Of a stretch of DNA of 64,000 nucleotides, positions 26,292 through 35,546 are shown in pieces (positions within the stretch are counted from its first letter, which is position 1; each line of letters starts with the position of its first letter). The DNA is from Planctomycetia bacterium (GTDB taxonomy: Bacteria; Planctomycetota; Phycisphaerae; UBA1845; Fen-1342). The stretch spans positions 1,550,001-1,614,000 of the forward strand of contig CP054190.1 of assembly GCA_015709575.1 (NCBI GenBank), in the 5' to 3' direction. Both the position numbers and the translations under genes were made by a program. Under the pieces are notes generated by a model that saw only the letters and a program-made list of their open reading frames with translations, did no database searches and was not told where the DNA came from.

Positions 26292-26422
26292 CGATATCTC
26301 TCAGAAACCGGGGTTGATCGGGGGACGTCAGGAAACCGCCCACGCGGCGGAATCCTACGCCCCGGCGTGCCCCCCGACAAGCGCATCAGCGGTCGCGCCG
26401 GTCATGGCGGCGGCCGGCACGA

Positions 26423-27772
26423 ATGGGTAATAATCCCGCCATGCAAAATGCGCATTTCGTGCTGGTCGGCGGCGGCTTGGCGGGAGCGCTGCTGGCGGCC
26501 GGGCTGGGGCGCGACGGCCATCGCGTAGACCTCTATGAACGCCGCAGCGACCCGGGCGCCGGCAACTTCGTCGGCGGCCGGTCGATCAACCTGGCCCTGT
26601 CGGCCCGCGGCATCCACGCCCTGGAACAACTCGGTTTGGCGCAGGAGGTTCTGGCCGACGCCATCCCGATGCACGGGCGCATGATTCACGGCCGCGACGG
26701 CAGCCTGCACCGACAACCGTATGACCGGGATCCGTCGCGGCACATCAACTCCGTCGGCCGGGCGGTGCTGAATCGCGTCACGATCGCCGCCGCCCGGAAA
26801 CTGCCCAACGTCGCCGTGCATTTCAACCATCGCTGCATGGACGTCGATCCGGCCCGTCCGGCCGCACGCTTCGTGCGGGAGGAAACCGGGGAGACGGTCG
26901 AGATCGCGGGCGATGCCGTGATCGGCGTCGATGGGGCCTACTCGGCCGTCCGCCGGGCGCTGCAGCGGCAGGAGCGATTTGACTATTCCCAACAGTTTCT
27001 TGCGCACGGCTACAAGGAACTGACGATCCCGCCGGGATCGGGCGGCGAGTTCCTGATGGAGCGAAACGCGCTGCACATCTGGCCGCGCCGCAGCTTCATG
27101 ATGATCGCCCTGCCGAACCCGGACGGATCCTTCACCTGCACGCTCTTTTTCCCGTTCGATGGCCCGTTGAGCTTCTCATCGCTGCGCACGCAATCGGATG
27201 TTTCCACCCTCTTTGAGCGAGAGTTCCCCGATGCCGTGCCGCTGATGCCGACGCTGCTCGACGACTTTTTCGCCAACCCGACCGGTTCCATGGTGACGGT
27301 GCGATGCGCGCCGTGGCATTTCGGCGGCCGAGTGGCGCTGGTGGGGGACGCGGCCCACGCGATCGTGCCGTTTTTCGGGCAGGGGGCCAACTGCGCCTTC
27401 GAGGATTGCGAGGAGCTGCGCCGCTGCCTGCACGAGCAGGATTCGCGCGAGCGCGCGTTTGAGGAGTATCAGCGTCGCCGACGGCCCCATGCCGAGGCAA
27501 TTGCCGACCTGGCGATTGCGAACTTCGTCGAGATGCGTGACAAGACCGCCGCGCCGGCGTTCCGCGCCCGCAAGAAACTGGAGCGCCTGCTGCACGGCTG
27601 GCTTCCGGGGATGTTCGTTCCGCTGTACACGATGATCAGCTTCACCCGGATCCCGTATGCGGAGGCGCGTGCCCGGGCGCAGCGCCAGGATCGCGCGCTG
27701 CTGACCGGCACCGCGGTTCTCCTGCTGATTTTTCTGGTCGTCGTCTGGCGGCTTTGGGCCGCCGGCGGCTGA
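26423..27772 (+). CDS. kmo: Kynurenine 3-monooxygenase
   Basis: The 449-residue flavoprotein hydroxylates kynurenine with NADPH and O2 in the tryptophan to NAD/quinolinate route. It has the FAD dinucleotide motif GGGLAGALLAAGL, the GRSINLALSARG segment characteristic of KMO, and the second FAD motif GDAAHAIVPFFGQGANCAFEDC. A C-terminal hydrophobic helix (LLTGTAVLLLIFLVVVWRLW) matches the membrane anchor of KMO. Start ATG 26423 lacks a good ribosome binding site; an ATG at 26441 is possible. No kynureninase, tryptophan dioxygenase or 3-HAA dioxygenase gene is nearby. Confidence 0.92.
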   Translation: MGNNPAMQNAHFVLVGGGLAGALLAAGLGRDGHRVDLYERRSDPGAGNFVGGRSINLALSARGIHALEQLGLAQEVLADAIPMHGRMIHGRDGSLHRQPYDRDPSRHINSVGRAVLNRVTIAAARKLPNVAVHFNHRCMDVDPARPAARFVREETGETVEIAGDAVIGVDGAYSAVRRALQRQERFDYSQQFLAHGYKELTIPPGSGGEFLMERNALHIWPRRSFMMIALPNPDGSFTCTLFFPFDGPLSFSSLRTQSDVSTLFEREFPDAVPLMPTLLDDFFANPTGSMVTVRCAPWHFGGRVALVGDAAHAIVPFFGQGANCAFEDCEELRRCLHEQDSRERAFEEYQRRRRPHAEAIADLAIANFVEMRDKTAAPAFRARKKLERLLHGWLPGMFVPLYTMISFTRIPYAEARARAQRQDRALLTGTAVLLLIFLVVVWRLWAAGG

Positions 27773-27840
27773 CGAGGCCTCCGGAACGCCGTACTGCCTC
27801 GTGCCGCGCGTCGGGCTGCGCGCGGGGTGTGCCGCACCGT

Positions 27841-27976
27841 TCCTGAGCAGTGCATGTTGTCGTAAAGGGCGGAGGGGTGCCACTGCCCTTGAGCAGTGCT
27901 CTTCACGCATCGCTGCCGTGCCATCGCGGCGTGGGCAGTACGGATTCTCGGAGAACGCCGCCGCTGAAACAGCGGC
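27841..27976. repeat. Clustered intergenic palindromes and direct repeat
   Basis: In the 232 bases between kmo and rpiB, TGAGCAGTGC occurs at 27844-27853 and 27890-27899. The second copy forms a hairpin with CACTGC at 27881-27886 (6-bp stem). A further hairpin with a 7-bp stem and AAA loop lies at 27960-27976. Both genes converge on this region, so the hairpins may act in termination, though no T-run follows. The similar word TGAGCAGCGC appears in the hairpin at 38501, which suggests a dispersed repeat. Confidence 0.45.
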
Positions 27977-28004
27977 ACCATTCCACAGCCATTCTGAAAG
28001 TACT

Positions 28005-28475
28005 CTAGCCGGTCGTCGGGGGCGGGCAGGGCGGTCGGCCCTGCTCGAACGCTGCGATTTTGTCGAGCCGGCGTTCGTGGCGTCCGCCCTCAAACTCGGT
28101 TTGCAGCCATAGCCGCACGATGCTCTGCATCAGCGAGTCGCCAACCAGGTCCGCCGGCAGGCAGAGCACGTTGGCGTTGTTGTGGCGCTTGGACATCTGC
28201 GCCGTCAGTTCGTCGTGAACCAGCGCCGCCCGCACGCCGCTGACCTTGTTGGCCGCGATCGACATCCCGATGCCCGTGCCGCAGAACAGCACGCCCGCGG
28301 CGGACTCGCCGCTGGACACGCTGCGCGCCACGGCGATGCCGGCGTCCGGATAGTCGGCGGTGCGAGGCGAATCTGTGCCGCAGTCCAGCACGTCGTGCCC
28401 GAGCGATTGCAGCATCGCCTTGATGCGCTCCTTGGCCGTGTATCCGCGGTGGTCGCTACCAATCGCGATCTTCAT
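28005..28475 (-). CDS. rpiB: Ribose-5-phosphate isomerase B
   Basis: The 156-residue enzyme interconverts ribose-5-phosphate and ribulose-5-phosphate. Its motifs are complete: IGSDHRGYTAKE at the N-terminus, VLDCGTDSP, the catalytic-Cys loop LFCGTGIGMSIAANK, and RHNNANVLCLPAD. GAGGAG lies seven bases before ATG 28475. It overlaps the end of the Sua5/phosphatase fusion gene by 20 bases, which implies coupled translation. This order matches the ywlC-ywlE-ywlF (rpiB) neighbourhood of Bacillus. Confidence 0.95.
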   Translation of the reverse strand: MKIAIGSDHRGYTAKERIKAMLQSLGHDVLDCGTDSPRTADYPDAGIAVARSVSSGESAAGVLFCGTGIGMSIAANKVSGVRAALVHDELTAQMSKRHNNANVLCLPADLVGDSLMQSIVRLWLQTEFEGGRHERRLDKIAAFEQGRPPCPPPTTG

Positions 28476-29589
28476 GAATCAGCTCCTCGGCGCGGCGCTG
28501 CACCGCGATCTCGATCTGCGCGGCGGCCTGAGAATAGGCCGGCGGCCCTCCGCCCACGGGGTCGCTGACCGGGCGATCGTCGAGCAGCCGGGCCCGCTCG
28601 GCAGCCGCGGGCACTAGATCGACGATCGCGGCGAGGTGGTCGGGCGTCATGGCGAAAATGTGATCGCTTCGCTGAATCAACTCCGGTGTCAGCGGCTGCG
28701 AGGCGTGGCGCGCGGCCTGGATGCCGCGCGTGTGAAGTTCGCGGATCGCGCCCTCCGACGCGGCCCCGCCGGCGGATGCGAACGCGCCGGCCGACAGCAC
28801 TTCAAACCCGGAATCGCTCAGCGCGTCGATCGTCGTTTCCAATCGCTCGGCCAGCGCGCGGCGCATCAGGTATTCGGCCATCGGCGATCGGCACGTATTG
28901 CCGGTGCAGACGAACAGCACGGTCGTGCGAACCAGGCGGCGGATGACGCGCTCGTCCCAGACGCCGGCGCGAACGATCCGCCAGGCCTCGCCGCGGACCT
29001 CGACGATCGTGGACGGGGCGGCAAAGCGCGCGCGACCGCCGTCGAGCACCACGTCCGCCCCTTCGAGCAACGCGGCGTCCGCGCCGCCGATGTCAAACGC
29101 CGGCGGCCGGCCGGCCGGGTTGACGCTGGTCGCTACGACCGGCACGCCGGCCCGCGCCAGCAGGCTCTGTGCGATCGGGTGATCCGGGCAGCGCATCCCG
29201 ACCACGCCGTTGAAGTACACCAGGTCGAGCCACTCGGCGCCGCGCGTCTGCGCGGCCGGGGCCTGGTCTGGCGCGGGATCGGCCCAGGTGATCGTCAGCG
29301 GGCCGGGCCAGCCTTTGCTCACGAGCCGTCGCAACACGCGCGACGGGCGGCTCACGTAGTCGCGCGCGGCCGCAGGCTCGGGCAGGTGCAGCGTGAATGG
29401 CTGGGTGTCCTCGCGGCCCTTGATGCGCCTCAGGCGCTGCAGCGGCCCCGCGGCGACGGCTGCGCCGATTCCGTAGACGGTCTCGGTCGGGAAAATGACC
29501 AGACCGCCGTTGCGCAGCGCCTCAGCGCCGTCGGCGATGGCGCGCTCGTCGGCGGCGCTGCTGACCGGTATCACATGCGTCGGGGGCAC
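28456..29589 (-). CDS. Fusion of TsaC/Sua5 threonylcarbamoyl-AMP synthase and arginine-phosphatase-like LMW-PTP
   Basis: The 377-residue protein has two domains. Residues 1-212 are YrdC/Sua5-like, with FPTETVYGIGA, a KGRE segment and ATSVNPAGRPPA, and should make threonylcarbamoyl-AMP for tRNA t6A37. Residues 223-377 are a low-molecular-weight phosphatase with the P-loop CTGNTCRSPMAE (C228, R234) and general acid D343-P344. The Thr in CTGNTCRS is the residue that distinguishes protein-arginine phosphatase YwlE from tyrosine phosphatases, which have CxGNICRS. The Bacillus genes ywlC and ywlE stand in the same order, so this is a fusion of known neighbours. GTG 29589 has AGGAG five bases upstream. 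It is followed by rpiB. Confidence 0.9.
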   Translation of the reverse strand: MPPTHVIPVSSAADERAIADGAEALRNGGLVIFPTETVYGIGAAVAAGPLQRLRRIKGREDTQPFTLHLPEPAAARDYVSRPSRVLRRLVSKGWPGPLTITWADPAPDQAPAAQTRGAEWLDLVYFNGVVGMRCPDHPIAQSLLARAGVPVVATSVNPAGRPPAFDIGGADAALLEGADVVLDGGRARFAAPSTIVEVRGEAWRIVRAGVWDERVIRRLVRTTVLFVCTGNTCRSPMAEYLMRRALAERLETTIDALSDSGFEVLSAGAFASAGGAASEGAIRELHTRGIQAARHASQPLTPELIQRSDHIFAMTPDHLAAIVDLVPAAAERARLLDDRPVSDPVGGGPPAYSQAAAQIEIAVQRRAEELIHEDRDW

Positions 29590-29926
29590 CGCGTCTCCTT
29601 GCGGCGTGGATTCTCGCGGGCGCAGCGGAGCGGGTCAACCGTGAGTGTCGGCGCGGCCGACGGGCGATAAAACGCGCCGGCGCGCGGAGGTGCCCACGCC
29701 GTCGACGTGTCGCCGGCGTCAGCGGTTTCCATTCCTGCATCCGTCGCGTGCTCCGCCCTCCGGTTTCGCTTGCCTCGCGCGAGCCATGCGTCTATCCTCA
29801 AAAGCAGGCGGGCGCGAACTCGCCGTCCGCTCCCGCGGTACATGTTTCGGTTGCGTGGTGGTTCGCCGCGTATCCAGTTGCCCCTCACAGACGCTTGCCG
29901 GGGCGCCCCTGCACAGGAGAACGCGC
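29590..29926. other. 337-base divergent intergenic region before ilvE
   Basis: It lies between the divergent Sua5/phosphatase fusion and ilvE. I find no convincing gene, T-box or attenuator; a GC palindrome GGGGCGCCCC at about 29900-29909 sits just before the ilvE ribosome binding site. Promoters for both genes are presumably here but none stands out. Confidence 0.3.
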
Positions 29927-30877
29927 ATGAGCACGGCCATCTACGGCTTGGAGAACCTGGACCCCAAGCCGCACCTCAAGATCTGGATGAACGGCCAGCT
30001 TGTGCCGGTGGACCAGGCCCGCATCAGCGTGTTTGACCACGGCCTGCTGTACGGCGACGGCGTGTTCGAGGGGATCCGCAGCTACAACGGCCGCATCTTC
30101 GAGTGCGAGGCGCACGTCCACCGGCTGTTCAACTCCGCCAAGGCGCTCAAGCTCAAGATTCCATTCACAGAGGAGCAGGTCGCCGCGGGCATGTACGAGG
30201 CCATGGCCGCGAACGGCCACATGGGCCCGGACAAGGACTGCTACCTGCGGGTGGTGGTGACGCGCGGCGTCGGCCTGCTCGGCATCTCGCCGCTGCGGGC
30301 CTGGAAGCCGACTCTCTACATCATCGCCGACACGATCCTGATGTACCCGCGGGAGATGTACGAAAAGGGCATGCCGGTTGTCGTCAGCAGCTTCACCCGG
30401 AACCACAGCAACGCCATGCCGCCCAGCATCAAGTCGCTGAATTATCTCAACAACATCCTCGCCAAGCTGGATGCGATCGAGCACGGCTTCCCCGAGGCGA
30501 TCATGCTCAACCACATGGGCTACGTCTCCGAGGCCACCGGCGACAACATTTTTCTCGTCCGCGACGGGCAGCTCCAGACGCCGCCGACCTCCGCGGGCAT
30601 CCTCGAGGGAATTACGCGCAGCACGGTGATCCGCCTGGCGCGCGAGATGGGAATCGAGACGGTCGAGAAGGAAATCGTCCGCACGAATCTTTACTACGCG
30701 GATGAGATTTTCCTCACCGGCACGGGCGCGGAGATCATCGGTGTGCGCGAGGTGGATCGTCGTCCCGTCGGCGACGGCGGCGTCGGGCCGCTCACGCGTC
30801 GATTGATGGACGCGTATCAGAAGCACGTCCGCTCCGCCGCGGTCAGCGCGCAGCTGCCCAGCGGCGTGCGCGTCTGA
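29927..30877 (+). CDS. ilvE: Branched-chain amino acid aminotransferase
   Basis: The 316-residue class IV PLP transaminase carries the family pattern: VFDHGLLYGDGVFEGIRSY, RLFNSAKALKL, the PLP-Lys region SIKSLNYLNNILAKLDA, EAIMLNHMGYVSEATGDNIFLV and GTGAEIIGVREVDRR. These are typical of IlvE rather than D-amino acid transaminase. AGGAGA lies upstream of ATG 29927; the longer frame to 29645 is intergenic. It provides the last step of Leu, Ile and Val synthesis. No other ilv gene is close. Confidence 0.94.
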   Translation: MSTAIYGLENLDPKPHLKIWMNGQLVPVDQARISVFDHGLLYGDGVFEGIRSYNGRIFECEAHVHRLFNSAKALKLKIPFTEEQVAAGMYEAMAANGHMGPDKDCYLRVVVTRGVGLLGISPLRAWKPTLYIIADTILMYPREMYEKGMPVVVSSFTRNHSNAMPPSIKSLNYLNNILAKLDAIEHGFPEAIMLNHMGYVSEATGDNIFLVRDGQLQTPPTSAGILEGITRSTVIRLAREMGIETVEKEIVRTNLYYADEIFLTGTGAEIIGVREVDRRPVGDGGVGPLTRRLMDAYQKHVRSAAVSAQLPSGVRV

Positions 30878-30929
30878 GACATCCGGGGGTCTGTCAGCAG
30901 CGCGCGGCGGAGACCGCGCAGGATCGCCC

Positions 30930-31643
30930 ATGCAGAGCAAAGCCAAGACCGTCGCAGAGTACCTGTCTGAGCTGCCGATCGACCGCCGCGCCGCGCTGCA
31001 ATCCGTGCGGCGGATGATCCTCGACAACCTCGACAAGGCCGGCGACGGTGACGGCTACGAGGAGGGCATGTCGTACGGCATGATCGGCTATTACGTCCCG
31101 CACCGCGTCTACCCGGCCGGCTATCACTGCAACCCGAAGCTGCCGCTGCCTTTCGCCGGGCTGGCGTCGCAGAAGCAGCACATGTCGGTGTACCTGTGCG
31201 GCCTGTACGACGGATCCGATCACCACGAGTGGTTCGTCAAGGCGTGGGAGCGCAGCGGCAAGACGCTCGACATGGGCAAGTGCTGCATCCGCTTCAAAAA
31301 GCTCGACGACCTGGCGCTGGACGTCATCGGCGAGGCCATCCGTCGCTGGCCGGCTCGCAAGTACATCAAGTTCTATGAAGCTTCCATCGCCCCGCAGAAG
31401 CGCGCCGCCGCCGCCCGCCGGGCAACGTCGACCGCAAAGCGCACCACGGAGGGCGGTGTCAGGTCCGCGCCGGAGTCGTCTGGCGCGAAGAGCGCGCGAA
31501 AGAGCGCTGCCGTCACGAAGCGGCCCACGGTGAAACGGGTTCGCTCCGCCGCGTCCAAGTCGCAGGCGGGCGGAAAAGCCGCGCGTCGGCGCGCGTCCGG
31601 AGTATCGCGCGCCGCCCCGGCCGCGCGCGCCACTCGGCGTTGA
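30930..31643 (+). CDS. DUF1801-domain protein with a histone H1-like basic tail
   Basis: Residues 1-150 form a DUF1801 (YdhG-like) domain: TVAEYLSELPIDRRAALQSVRRMI, YEEGMSYGMIGYYVP, HMSVYLCGL and DMGKCCIRFKKLDDL. The function of this family is unknown. The last 85 residues are an Ala/Lys/Arg/Ser-rich low-complexity tail (for example SAAVTKRPTVKRVRSAASKS), similar in composition to bacterial histone H1-like proteins, which suggests nucleic acid binding. AGGA lies six bases before the ATG. It follows ilvE after 52 bases, so it may be co-transcribed. Confidence 0.82.
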   Translation: MQSKAKTVAEYLSELPIDRRAALQSVRRMILDNLDKAGDGDGYEEGMSYGMIGYYVPHRVYPAGYHCNPKLPLPFAGLASQKQHMSVYLCGLYDGSDHHEWFVKAWERSGKTLDMGKCCIRFKKLDDLALDVIGEAIRRWPARKYIKFYEASIAPQKRAAAARRATSTAKRTTEGGVRSAPESSGAKSARKSAAVTKRPTVKRVRSAASKSQAGGKAARRRASGVSRAAPAARATRR

Positions 31644-31664
31644 CGTGACGAGCCGGCTTCCGAA

Positions 31665-34600
31665 TCATCTCACGTTGAAGTAGCGCGCCTCGGGGTGCAC
31701 CGTCACGATTGCGCTGGTGCTCTGTTCGGGGTCAAGCTGGTACTCGTCACTGAGCGTCACGCCGATTCGCTCCCCGCCCAGCAGCGCCATCAGGCGCGTC
31801 TGGTCCTCCAGGTTCGGGCAGGCCGGGTAGCCGAAGCTGTACCGGCTGCCGCGATAGCCCTGCTGGAAGAGCCGCGGAATCTCCCGCGCGTCGTGCTCTC
31901 CAACGCCCAGCTCCGCGCGAATCTGCTTGTGGACGTACTCGGCCAGCGCCTCGGCCAGCTCCACGCCCAGCCCATGCAGAAACAGGTATTGCTGGTACTC
32001 GTTTTTCGCGAACCACTCGCGCGCTGTCTCGCTCACCTGTCGGCCGCTGGTGACCAGTTGCAGCGCGACCACGTCCGTCTCACCGCGGTCGAGCGGCCGA
32101 AAGAAATCCGACAGGCACAGGTGCGGCGCGTGGCGCTGCCGCGGAAAGCGGAAGCGTGCCGCCTCGCGCCGCGGACCGCCGTTGTCAGCCGGCGGCTCCC
32201 AGACGATCAGGTCGTCGCCGTCGCTGTTGCACGGCCAGTAGCCGTAGACCGCCGCCGGGCGCAGAATCTCCTCGCGCTCGCAGCGCGCCACCAGCTCGCG
32301 CAGGATCGGCCGCACCTCGCTGTCGACATAGCGCCGGAACTCTTCGCGGCTGCGGCCGCGCTTGCGAAACGCCCATTGCACCTGAAACAGCATCACCTCG
32401 TTCAGGTAGCCCAGCGCTGCGCGCACCGGAATGCGCTCCATCACCCGTGCGCCCCAGAAGGGCGGCTGCGGAACGGGATGGTCCGCGCCGACCGCGGAGC
32501 GACGCGGGACGCTGCCGCCGACCGGTGGCGCGAGGTCTGATGCCGTGGTGTCTGATTCCTCCGTGTCGCCGACCTCGGCCAGCCCGTAGCGCTGCTCCAG
32601 TTCGACCGCGAGGTTTGCCGTGCGACCCGTCGCACGTGCTGCCGGGCGCGCCGCAGCGCCCTCGGACACCGCGCTGGCGGCGCGCGAGGGCCGTCCGCCC
32701 GCACCGATCGCGGCTGCGGCCGAGGCCGCCGGGGAGCCGCCCGCGGTCGCCAGGGTTGCTTCCGCCGCCGCCGTTTCGGATGTGCCGGCGCCACGCGCGA
32801 ACGTCTCCGGCGTGCCGCCGCCGACGATGTGCTCCATCAGCCGCAGCCCCTCGAAGGCGTCCTTGGCGTAGTACAGCGCGCCCTGATACTGCGGGCGCAG
32901 GTCATCCTCGACGTAGCGGCGCGTCAGCGCTGCGCCGCCCAGGATCACCGGCGTGCGGATCTCGTGCTCATTGAGCACCAGCAGGTCGTCGCGCATCACG
33001 ATCGTGGATTTGACCAGCAGCCCCGACAGGCCGATCACGTCCGCGCCGTGCTCGCGCAGCGCCGCGATCACGTTGTTCACCGGTTGTTTGATCCCCAGGT
33101 TCAGCACGGTGTAGCCGTTGTTGCTGAGGATGATGTCCACCAGGTTCTTGCCGATGTCGTGCACGTCGCCGCGCACCGTGGCCAGCACGATCCGGCCGCG
33201 CGACGACCCCTCGCGCCGCTCCATTTTCGGCTCCAGGTGAGCCACCGCGGCCTTCATCGTTTCCGCGCTCTTGAGCACAAAGGGCAACTGCATCGCGCCC
33301 GAGCCGAATAACTCGCCAACGGTCTTCATGCCGTCCAGCAGGAACGTGTTGATGATCTCCAGCGGCGCGTACCGCTGCAGCGCTTCGTCGAGGTCGCGCT
33401 CGATGCCCGGTCGCGCTCCGTCGACGATTCGCCGTCGCAGCCGATCCTCGATTGGCAGATCGGCGATCTGCACCTTCGTGGCCAGCGCTTCGCCCTCCGA
33501 GAACAGGCCGATGAACCGCTCCAGCGGGTCGCCGGCCTCGCGCCGGTCATAGATCAGGTCCAGGGCCGCATTCCAGCGCTCCTCGCCGATCTGGTTGCGC
33601 GGCAGAATCTTGGCGGCGTGCACGATGGCCGCGGTCAGCCCGCGCTGCCGCGCTTCGTGCAGGAAGGCCGAGTTCAGCACCACCCGTGCGGCCGGTTGCA
33701 GGCCGAAGCTGATGTTGGACAGGCCCAGGATCGACTGGCAGTTCGGCAGCGCCTTCATCACGGCCTCGATGCCGTCGAGCGTCTCCAGCCCCAACCGCCG
33801 ATCCGCCTCGCTGCCGGTGGTGATCGGGAAGGTCAGCACGTCGAAGAAGATGTCCTCGCTGCGCAGGCCGTGCCGATTCACCAGCAGGCCGTGCAGGCGC
33901 TGTGCGATCGAAAGCTTGCGATCGGCCGTCTTGGCCATTGCCTCGGTCGGGTGCTCGTCGATCGTCAGCGCCACCACCGCCGCGCCGTACTGGCGGCAGA
34001 GGCGGCAGATGCGGTCGAGCTTCTCCTCGCCGTCCTCCAGGTTGACCGAGTTCACGATGCACTTGCCGCCGGCCAGCTTCAGACCCGCCTCCAGCACGTC
34101 CAGTTGCGTGCTGTCGAGCATCAGCGGCGCGGTCACTTCGCGGGCGATGCGGTCAATCACGCGGCGCATGTCCGGCGCGCCCTCGCGGCCGACGTAGTCC
34201 ACGCACACGTCCAGGACGTGAGCGCCCTCTTCCTTGACCTGCTCGATTCCGATCTGCACCAGCCCGTCCAGGTCGCCCTCGGCCAGCATGCGCTTGAACG
34301 CCCGCGAGCCGTTGGTGTTGCAGCGTTCACCGACCATCAGAACGCTGTTGTCCTGCCGCGAGGTCACGGACTGGTAAAGGCTGCTGACCGACGGTTCCGG
34401 CGCGGGATTGCGCGGCGCGGCCTTCACCGGCGGCGCTCCCGCGGGCCGCAACGCTCGCACCACTTCGGCCAGATGCGCCGCAGTCGTGCCACAGCAGCCG
34501 CCGACGATGTTCACGCCGTCCGTCGCCACGAACTCCCGCAGCCAGCGCGCCAACTCCGCCGGCGCCAGCGGGAAATGCGCCTGCCCGTTGACCACCACCG

Positions 34601-35366
34601 GCAGACCGGCATTGGGCAGAACGCTCAGCCGGCGCGTGCAGCTCCGCGCGAGGTAGCGGATATGTTCGCTCATCTCCTGTGGCCCGGTCGCGCAGTTCAG
34701 CCCGATGACGTCCACTTCCGGAAACGCTTCGATGGCGGTGACCGCCGCGGCCATGTCGGTGCCAACCAGCATCGTGCCGGTGGTTTCCATCGTCACCTGG
34801 CACATCAGCGGCAGCTTCCGCCCGATGCGCTCGAAGCTCATCCGCGCGGCATGAATCGCGATCTTCGTCTGAAGGATGTCCTGGCAGGTCTCGATCAGTA
34901 GCGCGTCCACTCCGCCGTCAACCAGCCCCCGGATCTGCTCGGCGTAGCTGTCGAGCAGAAAGTCGTAGTCCACCTGCCGCAGCGATACCAGCTTCGTGCC
35001 GGGGCCGATCGATCCGACCACGAACCGCGGCCGCTCCGCCGTCGAATAGGCGTCACAGGCCCGACGCGCGATCTGTGCCGCGGTCACGTTCAACTCGTAG
35101 CAGCGCGGCTCCAGTTCAAACTCGGCCAGCACGTGCTTCATGCCGCCGAAGGTGTTGGTCTCGACCGCGTCGCAGCCGACCTCCAGAAAGTCGCGGTGGA
35201 TTCGCTCAACCGCGTCGGGGCGGGTGAAATTCAGGACTTCCGTGCAATTCTCGAGGCCCTGGTAGTCGGTGAGCGCCAGGTCCAGCGCGTGCACGCTGGT
35301 GCCCATCGCACCATCCAGAATCAGCACGCCGCGATCGAGTGCGGCGAGAAAATCAGGCTTGCTCAC
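31665..35366 (-). CDS. metH: Cobalamin-dependent methionine synthase
   Basis: The 1233-residue enzyme transfers a methyl group from methyltetrahydrofolate to homocysteine. All modules are present: homocysteine domain with Zn ligands in GLNCATGP and GGCCGT; folate domain (GERCNTNGSRAFKRM, LMLDSTQLDVLEAGL); cap domain; B12 domain with the axial His in DVHDIGKNLV; and C-terminal reactivation domain (YGYWPCNSDGDDL, DPEQSTSAIVTVHP). A 100-residue Ala/Gly-rich linker between the B12 and activation domains is unusually long. GTG 35366 has GAGGAA upstream. The gene is divergent from the TPR/alpha-CTD gene with 180 bases between; I see no cobalamin or SAM riboswitch there. Confidence 0.95.
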   Translation of the reverse strand: MSKPDFLAALDRGVLILDGAMGTSVHALDLALTDYQGLENCTEVLNFTRPDAVERIHRDFLEVGCDAVETNTFGGMKHVLAEFELEPRCYELNVTAAQIARRACDAYSTAERPRFVVGSIGPGTKLVSLRQVDYDFLLDSYAEQIRGLVDGGVDALLIETCQDILQTKIAIHAARMSFERIGRKLPLMCQVTMETTGTMLVGTDMAAAVTAIEAFPEVDVIGLNCATGPQEMSEHIRYLARSCTRRLSVLPNAGLPVVVNGQAHFPLAPAELARWLREFVATDGVNIVGGCCGTTAAHLAEVVRALRPAGAPPVKAAPRNPAPEPSVSSLYQSVTSRQDNSVLMVGERCNTNGSRAFKRMLAEGDLDGLVQIGIEQVKEEGAHVLDVCVDYVGREGAPDMRRVIDRIAREVTAPLMLDSTQLDVLEAGLKLAGGKCIVNSVNLEDGEEKLDRICRLCRQYGAAVVALTIDEHPTEAMAKTADRKLSIAQRLHGLLVNRHGLRSEDIFFDVLTFPITTGSEADRRLGLETLDGIEAVMKALPNCQSILGLSNISFGLQPAARVVLNSAFLHEARQRGLTAAIVHAAKILPRNQIGEERWNAALDLIYDRREAGDPLERFIGLFSEGEALATKVQIADLPIEDRLRRRIVDGARPGIERDLDEALQRYAPLEIINTFLLDGMKTVGELFGSGAMQLPFVLKSAETMKAAVAHLEPKMERREGSSRGRIVLATVRGDVHDIGKNLVDIILSNNGYTVLNLGIKQPVNNVIAALREHGADVIGLSGLLVKSTIVMRDDLLVLNEHEIRTPVILGGAALTRRYVEDDLRPQYQGALYYAKDAFEGLRLMEHIVGGGTPETFARGAGTSETAAAEATLATAGGSPAASAAAAIGAGGRPSRAASAVSEGAAARPAARATGRTANLAVELEQRYGLAEVGDTEESDTTASDLAPPVGGSVPRRSAVGADHPVPQPPFWGARVMERIPVRAALGYLNEVMLFQVQWAFRKRGRSREEFRRYVDSEVRPILRELVARCEREEILRPAAVYGYWPCNSDGDDLIVWEPPADNGGPRREAARFRFPRQRHAPHLCLSDFFRPLDRGETDVVALQLVTSGRQVSETAREWFAKNEYQQYLFLHGLGVELAEALAEYVHKQIRAELGVGEHDAREIPRLFQQGYRGSRYSFGYPACPNLEDQTRLMALLGGERIGVTLSDEYQLDPEQSTSAIVTVHPEARYFNVR

Positions 35367-35546
35367 GACAGTTCCTCGGCGGCGGGGACGACCGCTCAGC
35401 ATCGGCCAGGATCCGGCGCCCCCATCACGGCGGGCCGGCGGTGGCAACCCGGGAGCGCTGCCGGACTTGCCACCCGCGTTGAACCGCGTATCATAGCGGG
35501 TTTCATCGACCCGGGCGCTTCGCCCGCGGTTCAGGAGCGCCCTGCG

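Noticed and set aside
35367..35546. Possible cobalamin or SAM riboswitch upstream of metH
   Set aside because: The 180-base divergent region has no recognisable B12-box or SAM motif.
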